The position numbers were made by a program, and so were the translations under genes. Below, piece after piece: positions 1 to 3,891 of a DNA stretch of 7,136 nt (positions within the stretch are counted from its first letter, which is position 1; each line of letters opens with the position of its first letter). This DNA comes from Candidatus Harrisonbacteria bacterium RIFOXYD1_FULL_40_9 (GTDB taxonomy: Bacteria; Patescibacteriota; Minisyncoccia; UBA6257; XYD1-FULL-40-9), in assembly GCA_001818015.1 (NCBI GenBank), contig MHJO01000028.1, positions 1,177 through 8,312 of the forward strand, read 5' to 3'. The notes under the pieces are model-generated. The model was not told the DNA's origin and made no database searches. It saw nothing but the letters and a program-made list of their open reading frames with translations.

Positions 1-2
1 GT

Positions 3-1373
3 AAGAAAACAACCTTGCGTCTTTCCGAAATTGAACGCGAGCTTAGTGCGCTTAAAAATAAGAATGACGAACTTTCTGCGCGATGGCACGCTGAAAAAAT
101 CTCGTTTGAAAACCTCAATAATCTAAGAAGGAAAATTGATGACTTGCGCAAAGAAGCGGAAAATGCCGAGCGTAATGGAGACCTTGATCGAGTTGCTCAG
201 CTTCGTTATGGCGAGCTTCCAGCGACCGAGCGTGAATATCAGGTGCTTGAGAAGAAGTATGTGAATAAATATAAGGCTGCACGCCGAGCATCTGTTAAGA
301 ATTTGGATAGCATAAGCAATGATGACGTATATCGATTTATTAAAGAAGGCGTTGATGAGGAGGACATCGCGTCAGTTGTTTCTCGATGGACAGGCATTCC
401 TATAAGTCGAATGCTTGAGTCGGAGAGCGATAAACTCCTTCGTCTTGAAGAAGAGTTGAGTACGCGCGTAGTTGGCCAAAGCGAGGCAATCAAGGTCGTT
501 GCCAATACTCTTCGAAGAGCGCGGGCGGGACTCTCTGACGAGAACCGACCCCTTGGATCATTTATGTTTTTGGGACCAACAGGAGTAGGAAAGACTGAAC
601 TTGTGAAAACTCTTGCGGAAAATATGTTTAACGATGAAAAGGCACTGGTTCGAATTGATATGTCTGAGTATATGGAGCGTTATGCAGTGTCTCGTCTTAT
701 TGGTTCGCCGCCAGGGTATGTTGGCTTTGAGGAAGGGGGTCAACTTACAGAAATTATTCGGCATAGGCCTTATAGCTTAATTCTTTTCGATGAAATAGAA
801 AAAGCACATCCAGAGGTATTTAATGTGCTTCTGCAAGTACTTGATGACGGAAGACTCACAGACGGCAAGGGAAAGACAGTTAACTTCAGGAATTCTATTA
901 TTGTAATGACATCAAATGTTGGAAGTCATTATGTGCGCGAAATGGCGCAATTAGGCTTTAGGCATGGGGTGGAGCGTGAGGCGGAATGGAAGCATCATGA
1001 AGAAAATTTCCGAGGGAAAATCCTTGAAGTTCTCAAGCAAGAGTTTAGACCAGAATTCTTGAATAGAATCGATGAAATTGTCATATTTAATTCATTGGGC
1101 ACTCGAGAGGTCGAAAAGATTGTTGAGCTGCAATTGGATCGTGTTCGCAAAAAACTCGAAGAACGTCGTATTCGTATTACTATTGATGCGAATGCTAAGA
1201 AATTTATCGCAGAGCAGGGCTTTGATCCTGAATATGGAGCACGGCCTATTAAACGGTTGATAGAAAAAATGATATTGAATCAACTTGCGGATCGCTTAAT
1301 TGGAGGAACATTAAAAGATGGGCAACGGGTTAAAATTAGTTTTAAGGAGTCCGCTCTTCAGATTAGCACTTAA
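3..1373 (+). CDS. clpB: ATP-dependent chaperone ClpB, C-terminal part (5' truncated by the window)
   Basis: Cytoplasmic AAA+ disaggregase that threads aggregated proteins through a hexameric pore, normally with DnaK. The frame is open from base 3, so NBD1 and the start lie outside the window. Counting from the Leu codon at 15, residues 1-85 are the end of a ClpB-type coiled-coil middle domain (ARWHAEK, AERNGDLDRVAQLRYG), which argues against ClpA or ClpC. NBD2 follows: Walker A GPTGVGKT 187-194, pore loop GYVG 234-237, Walker B LILFDE 255-260, arginine finger in FRPEFLNRID (R351), and sensor 2 GAR 408-410. All catalytic elements are intact and the stop is TAA. An LGF tripeptide at 313-315 sits where ClpC carries its ClpP-docking loop, which is unusual for ClpB. 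The downstream membrane protein overlaps the 3' end or follows closely, suggesting co-transcription. Family assignment is firm. Confidence 0.95.
   Translation, partial: KKTTLRLSEIERELSALKNKNDELSARWHAEKISFENLNNLRRKIDDLRKEAENAERNGDLDRVAQLRYGELPATEREYQVLEKKYVNKYKAARRASVKNLDSISNDDVYRFIKEGVDEEDIASVVSRWTGIPISRMLESESDKLLRLEEELSTRVVGQSEAIKVVANTLRRARAGLSDENRPLGSFMFLGPTGVGKTELVKTLAENMFNDEKALVRIDMSEYMERYAVSRLIGSPPGYVGFEEGGQLTEIIRHRPYSLILFDEIEKAHPEVFNVLLQVLDDGRLTDGKGKTVNFRNSIIVMTSNVGSHYVREMAQLGFRHGVEREAEWKHHEENFRGKILEVLKQEFRPEFLNRIDEIVIFNSLGTREVEKIVELQLDRVRKKLEERRIRITIDANAKKFIAEQGFDPEYGARPIKRLIEKMILNQLADRLIGGTLKDGQRVKISFKESALQIST
1302..1307 (+). promoter_or_regulatory. Shine-Dalgarno GGAGGA for the membrane protein gene
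   Basis: GGAGGA lies 10 nt before the ATG at 1318, inside the clpB coding region where it encodes Gly-Gly. It supports the long, overlapping start. A rival AGGGG at 1373-1377, directly after the clpB stop, lies 9 nt before an in-frame ATG at 1387 and supports a shorter 205-aa product. The sequence alone does not decide between them. Confidence 0.5.
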
Positions 1374-2004
1374 GGGGATTTTATGGATGGCGAGTGTGAT
1401 GAGTATAGAAGCCTATGGAGCTTCGTGGCTTACTGTAGGCTTCTTTGTGTTTGCCTCACTTTTTTTCTACAAAGGACGTCATGATGAATCTCTGTATCGT
1501 TTTCGTGGGTCATTTATTGTGCTTTATATCCTTGCGCTCCTTGGTATTTTTCACATCCAATCGACTTATATAATGTACGGGACTCTTTTCTTTGTATTGA
1601 TTGGATTATGTGTATTGGGTGGTATACGAGACCTTATTTTTTTAAACAGACAGTTTCTATATCGTCTTCTTCAGTTTTTTATTTACATCGCCGTATTTGT
1701 AGCGTTTTTCTTATCCCTTAATGCAGAATTGTTTCTCGTAAAGTATGCCCTTCTTTTTATTACTCTTCTTGTATTAATAAAAGAAGGAATTGATTTTTTG
1801 GGATCTTCTATGAAATATAAATCACGTCTTTATATTACAATCATTGCTGTGACGCTTGTATTTATTATTCTTGAGATAACGTGGGGTCTTGCATTACTTT
1901 CTCCTCGCCCATTGCATGCCGGAAGTATGATGACACTCGTTCTTTTCCTTATGTTTGATTATCTTATAAATTCTCCTAAACGAATCGCTTCAGATACTTT
2001 TTAA
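1318..2004 (+). CDS. Polytopic membrane protein of unknown function (7 predicted TM helices)
   Basis: I do not recognise a family. The 228-aa product is strongly hydrophobic with about seven membrane segments, near residues 32-50, 65-82, 87-104, 113-135, 139-156, 171-193 and 203-220, joined by short basic loops (KGRHDESLYRFR, RQFLYR, KYKSR). No enzymatic motif, cysteine pair or soluble domain is visible, so it is probably a small integral cytoplasmic-membrane protein. Starting at 1318 it overlaps clpB by 56 bp. Starting at Met24 (1387) it lies 13 nt after the clpB stop, the usual operon spacing. Both starts have a Shine-Dalgarno match; residues 12-34 are themselves fairly hydrophobic, which mildly favours the longer form. 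It is probably translated from the clpB mRNA, but a role in proteostasis cannot be inferred. The last 29 bp overlap the convergent nucleotidyltransferase gene. Confidence 0.8.
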   Translation: MGNGLKLVLRSPLFRLALKGILWMASVMSIEAYGASWLTVGFFVFASLFFYKGRHDESLYRFRGSFIVLYILALLGIFHIQSTYIMYGTLFFVLIGLCVLGGIRDLIFLNRQFLYRLLQFFIYIAVFVAFFLSLNAELFLVKYALLFITLLVLIKEGIDFLGSSMKYKSRLYITIIAVTLVFIILEITWGLALLSPRPLHAGSMMTLVLFLMFDYLINSPKRIASDTF

Positions 2005-2785
2005 ACTCTTTGCTTATTGTTTTGTTTTTAAGTCCAAAATACACTTGTGCTTCAAGAAGCCCAAGAAAAGAACCAGCATCAAAGCGTTCTCCTTTAATTT
2101 CTCTTCCATAGAGTATGCCGCCTTTCTTGAGAAAGGCTCTAAACACATTGGGAAGGAATAACTCTTTATCGTGTGAAATGGGAAATTCTTGTATGAGCTC
2201 GATAAGTGGAGAAGTAAGTATATAACGACCAAAAATAGAAAAATCAGAAGGAATTTCTTTTTTTGTTTTGGGTTTTTCTACGAGATCGATAATCGTGTGA
2301 ATGCTGTTCTTTTCTTTAGTTTTCACCATGCCGTATCGATGAGCTTCTTTTGTGGGTACTCTGTAGAGTGAAATAAGGGACTCTTGAAGCTTCCTGTATG
2401 TCAGTACCAATTCTTTGAGCGCAGGCACACGAGACACAAAAATGTCATCTCCTACAAGTACTGCGGTAGGGGAATTATCGAGAATGCCACACTGAAGAGC
2501 GTGTACCATACCGCGAGGAATAGGCTGTGTGCGCAATATAATAGTAAGGTTATATAATCGCTTTATTTCGTGATCAAAATAGTCTTCAAATAGAGCATGT
2601 GACCTATCGGGACCCGTGACGACAACCACTTCTTTAATTCCTGAAGCGGCAATTTCCTCGAGTATATAATGAATAACCGGCTTATCGACAACTCCAAGAA
2701 GGGATTTTGGGATTACTTTTGTAAGTGGCCAAAGTCTACTGCCATATCCTCCCACAAGAAGTATTGCTCTTTTGATTTCACTCAT
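1976..2785 (-). CDS. GalU-like nucleotidyltransferase (probable UTP--glucose-1-phosphate uridylyltransferase)
   Basis: Predicted cytoplasmic enzyme joining a sugar 1-phosphate to an NTP with release of pyrophosphate, making a nucleotide sugar such as UDP-glucose for envelope glycans. The 269-aa product is a single Rossmann-like NTP_transferase domain: glycine-rich nucleotide loop GGYGSRLWPLT (12-22), PKSLLGVVDKP (26-36) with a catalytic-type lysine, metal-binding Asp in VGDDIF (D113/D114), YGMV (151-154), VEKPK (169-173), GRYILT (186-191) and RFDAGS with the second metal Asp (D236). VDKP, VEKPK, GRYILT and FDAGS are GalU-like, but the first loop GGYGSRLWPL resembles RmlA/ManC enzymes and the usual LTD motif reads LPN, so UDP-glucose specificity is uncertain. 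It is slightly short compared with GalU (about 290-300 aa). The start at 2785 is SD-less and nearly coincides with the predicted transcription start. It is divergent from the winged-helix gene. Confidence 0.85.
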   Translation of the reverse strand: MSEIKRAILLVGGYGSRLWPLTKVIPKSLLGVVDKPVIHYILEEIAASGIKEVVVVTGPDRSHALFEDYFDHEIKRLYNLTIILRTQPIPRGMVHALQCGILDNSPTAVLVGDDIFVSRVPALKELVLTYRKLQESLISLYRVPTKEAHRYGMVKTKEKNSIHTIIDLVEKPKTKKEIPSDFSIFGRYILTSPLIELIQEFPISHDKELFLPNVFRAFLKKGGILYGREIKGERFDAGSFLGLLEAQVYFGLKNKTISKEFKKYLKRFV

Positions 2786-2801
2786 GTATGGTAATTATAA
2801 A
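2772..2801 (+). promoter_or_regulatory. Predicted promoter of the winged-helix gene
   Basis: The -35 is TTGATT (2772-2777), the spacer is 18 nt and the -10 is TATAAA (2796-2801), predicting a start near 2808. The -10 overlaps the opposing TATAAT of the GalU-like gene, so the two promoters would compete for RNA polymerase. A start near 2808 excludes the ATG at 2788 and favours the one at 2830. An alternative -10 TATACA at 2814-2819 has no good -35. Confidence 0.4.
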
Positions 2802-2822
2802 TTTGAAACTATTTATACACAA
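2794..2822 (-). promoter_or_regulatory. Predicted promoter of the GalU-like gene, giving a near-leaderless mRNA
   Basis: On the minus strand there is a perfect -10 TATAAT (2799 down to 2794), a 17-nt spacer and a weak -35 TTGTGT (2822 down to 2817, 3 of 6 matches). The transcription start expected 7 nt beyond the -10 is about 2787, only two bases before the ATG at 2785. No Shine-Dalgarno sequence is present, which is consistent with leaderless translation. Confidence 0.55.
2796..2817. repeat. Inverted repeat TATAAAT-N8-ATTTATA between divergent promoters (possible operator)
   Basis: TATAAAT (2796-2802) and its exact reverse complement ATTTATA (2811-2817) are separated by 8 nt. The repeat overlaps the -10 elements of both divergent promoters and part of the minus-strand -35, where a bound dimeric repressor could act. 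In AT-rich intergenic DNA a 7-bp match may be chance. Confidence 0.35.
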
Positions 2823-2829
2823 TTGCCGC

Positions 2830-3495
2830 ATGAACGAACTTAGTCGAAAAATAAACAATATTGGGTACGATGTTCTCTCGTGTGCCTCGTCCCCATCATT
2901 GCCGTTTTCAACGATGCACGAAACATTAATAGTGCGAATGATTGAGGAGGGAGCGTGTGAATATTTTGAAGATCTCGCAAGAGATCTTTTTATTTTGAAG
3001 AGTATTCTTGAGTTAGAGGAGAAGATTTCCATGATATCTCATAAGGACGCAGGGCATATATATGAAGAAATTGATGAAATCCATGCAATGATTTCATTGG
3101 AAAAAGAGGAAGATGTGGGTGTCGTTAATGCTATTGCTTCAGAATCTCTTCCTGCTTCCTCGTTTACGCAATCATTGGATGATTTGATAAAAACAGCCCA
3201 AAGTAGAACGCTTGTTGCACGCATGGAGGGTGGTGAATCTAAGGAGAATAACAACGAAGATCGTGAGGGTCTGGCGCATGTAGGCACTCAACAAGGCAAT
3301 CCGGCAATTCGGCAATCAGCGATATTGGAAAAGATTAAAAATGATGGAAGTTGCCGAATGAAGGATATCCTTCATAGTTTTCCCGAAAATAGCGAGCGTA
3401 CACTAAGAAATGATCTTCAGAAATTGTGCGATCAGGAGATGATACGGAGAATAGGAAACGGTGGTCCTTATACTTTTTACACCTCAAGACCTTAA
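2830..3495 (+). CDS. Helical protein with C-terminal DeoR-like winged-helix DNA-binding domain (putative regulator)
   Basis: A predicted 221-aa DNA-binding protein with unknown target. Residues 1-90 are mostly helical, beginning MNELSRKINNIGYDVL, a start I associate with a CPR-specific family. Residues 95-160 form an acidic, low-complexity linker (ESKENNNEDREG). Residues 161-221 form a winged helix: RQSAILEKIKN, a central helix, a recognition helix SERTLRNDLQKLCDQEM (from 188), and a wing RRIGNGGPYTFY (206-217). The SERTLRNDL pattern is typical of DeoR/HTH_11-type domains. The ATG at 2830 was chosen over 2788 because the conserved-looking N-terminus begins there and the predicted transcript starts between them; neither has a Shine-Dalgarno sequence. 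It stands alone between a divergent nucleotidyltransferase and the surface-protein leader, so it may control either or both, but no effector domain is visible. An octamer repeat encodes the end of the linker. Confidence 0.85.
   Translation: MNELSRKINNIGYDVLSCASSPSLPFSTMHETLIVRMIEEGACEYFEDLARDLFILKSILELEEKISMISHKDAGHIYEEIDEIHAMISLEKEEDVGVVNAIASESLPASSFTQSLDDLIKTAQSRTLVARMEGGESKENNNEDREGLAHVGTQQGNPAIRQSAILEKIKNDGSCRMKDILHSFPENSERTLRNDLQKLCDQEMIRRIGNGGPYTFYTSRP
3295..3318 (+). repeat. Three tandem copies of an 8-bp unit (GGCAATYC) at the linker/HTH junction
   Basis: The copies are GGCAATCC (3295-3302), GGCAATTC (3303-3310) and GGCAATCA (3311-3318). The unit is not a multiple of three, so each copy is read in a different phase (GNPAIRQS). 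Gain or loss of one unit would shift the frame before the winged helix, whereas three units would preserve it. Confidence 0.8.
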
Positions 3496-3506
3496 AATGC
3501 ATTCAA

Positions 3507-3535
3507 TTGACGTTTTTGCTTATCTTTGTTATAGT
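3507..3535 (+). promoter_or_regulatory. Strong predicted promoter of the structured leader/small RNA
   Basis: The -35 is TTGACG (3507-3512, 5 of 6 matches), the spacer is 17 nt and the -10 is TATAGT (3530-3535, 5 of 6), preceded by an extended -10 TG at 3527-3528. The predicted start is about 3542, giving a 350-nt untranslated leader to the ATG at 3892 unless transcription stops at the terminator near 3772. It is the best consensus promoter in the window. Confidence 0.75.
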
Positions 3536-3705
3536 AAATAATAAAACTAATAAAAGGGATATGTAGCCGTAATAAACCGAACTTTCTCTGCGTTTTACTA
3601 TATAACGATTGCGAAAAGCCGAGAGTGAGCCGTTTAGTGGAGCCCTTTTATTAATTGAGATGCCATGGATTAAGTGTGAGGCTTAATTTATGTGTGCAAT
3701 GGGTG

Positions 3706-3731
3706 GAATTCTATTTATATAAATAGAATTC
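3706..3731. repeat. 26-bp perfect palindrome
   Basis: GAATTCTATTTAT is followed immediately by its exact reverse complement. In RNA it would form an 11-bp hairpin with an ATAT loop, between the two strands of the 3676-3684/3746-3754 helix. In DNA it could be a dyad binding site. Its core contains ATTTATA and TATAAAT, the same heptamers found in the inverted repeat at 2796-2817. Confidence 0.9.
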
Positions 3732-3743
3732 TTGTAAGTATTT

Positions 3744-3772
3744 AAAAGCCTCACGGGGCTATTTTGTTTTTT
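3744..3772 (+). terminator. Intrinsic terminator, probably conditional
   Basis: A short GC-rich hairpin AGCCT-CACG-GGGCT (3747-3751/3756-3760, one G-U pair), flanked by A-U pairs (3744-3745/3762-3763) across an A-A mismatch, is followed by the U-tract TTTTGTTTTTT (3762-3772). The stem is modest in length, which suits a regulated terminator. Its 5' arm lies inside the 3746-3754 strand that can instead pair with 3676-3684. Confidence 0.65.
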
Positions 3773-3785
3773 ACGATATAGTGGA

Positions 3786-3835
3786 GGATTATTTTTCCGT
3801 CATCATACAATGGTCGATGGGCCGAGGAATAATCT
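3786..3835 (+). other. Second hairpin in the surface-protein leader
   Basis: GATTATT (3787-3793) pairs with AATAATC (3828-3834), extended by a G-U pair outside, by CC/GG (3797-3798/3826-3827) after a U bulge, and by CATC/GATG (3801-3804/3816-3819) inside. It lies after the terminator and has no U-tract. A GGAGGA at 3783-3788 at its base is far from the ATG at 3892, so it is not a functional ribosome binding site for that gene. Role unknown. Confidence 0.45.
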
Positions 3836-3836
3836 A

Positions 3837-3864
3837 TTGAAAATAGTAGTTAAATAGGTCTAAT
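3837..3864 (+). promoter_or_regulatory. Possible proximal promoter of the surface-protein gene
   Basis: The -35 is TTGAAA (3837-3842, 5 of 6 matches), the spacer is 16 nt and the -10 is TCTAAT (3859-3864, 5 of 6). A start near 3871 would leave a 21-nt A-rich leader with no Shine-Dalgarno sequence before the ATG at 3892. If real, the surface protein can be transcribed independently of the structured RNA upstream. Confidence 0.4.
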
Positions 3865-3891
3865 TAAGCTAAAAAAACTAAAACTAAATTT

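Larger units (their letters stand above)
3542..3772 (+). ncRNA. Candidate structured RNA (attenuator-type leader or small RNA) upstream of the surface-protein gene
   Basis: The region runs from a strong promoter to an intrinsic terminator, about 231 nt, with extensive self-complementarity. Arm 1: 3548-3558 (TAATAAAAGGG) pairs perfectly with 3643-3653, enclosing TAAAC/GTTTA (3573-3577/3632-3636), ACTTTC/GAGAGT (3581-3586/3621-3626, one wobble) and GCGTTTT/GAAAAGC (3590-3596/3613-3619, one G-A mismatch and one wobble), forming a rod. Arm 2: ATTAAG/CTTAAT (3669-3674/3682-3687) with loop TGTGAGG, the stem extendable with bulges to 3661-3698. Arm 3: an 11-bp hairpin from the palindrome 3706-3731. 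Position 3676-3684 (GTGAGGCTT) is perfectly complementary to 3746-3754, competing with both arm 2 and the terminator, or forming a loop pseudoknot with arm 2. I see no motifs of tmRNA, RNase P RNA, SRP RNA or a riboswitch class I know. Folding was done by eye. Confidence 0.6.

Noticed and set aside
239..1283. Short open frames on both strands within clpB (239-505 -, 558-764 -, 1072-1260 +, 1092-1283 -)
   Set aside because: They lie wholly inside a well-conserved clpB frame and encode no recognisable protein.
2014..2371. Open frames 2014-2232 (-) and 2189-2371 (+) within the nucleotidyltransferase gene
   Set aside because: The GalU-like frame explains this DNA with conserved motifs; these are other-phase readings.
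2778..3287. Minus-strand open frames 2778-3032 and 3039-3287
   Set aside because: Antisense to the winged-helix gene, low-complexity, no supporting motif or start signal.
3554..3566. Minimal ATG-TAG start-stop frame at 3561 after an AAGGG
   Set aside because: The purine run is only about 2 nt from the ATG, too close for ribosome binding, and it is already explained by the 11-bp RNA helix.
3777..3782. TATAGT right after the terminator as a further -10 element
   Set aside because: No -35-like hexamer at 16-18 nt upstream; that position is the GC-rich terminator loop and arm.
3810..3857. 15-codon frame starting ATG GTC GAT in the leader
   Set aside because: The nearest GGAGGA is 21 nt away and the frame overlaps a hairpin and the proximal promoter; no sign of coding.
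3496..3891. tRNA, tmRNA, RNase P RNA, SRP RNA or CRISPR array in the gap
   Set aside because: No TTCGA-type T loop, no CCA end, none of the conserved core motifs of these RNAs, and no direct repeats with spacers on either strand.
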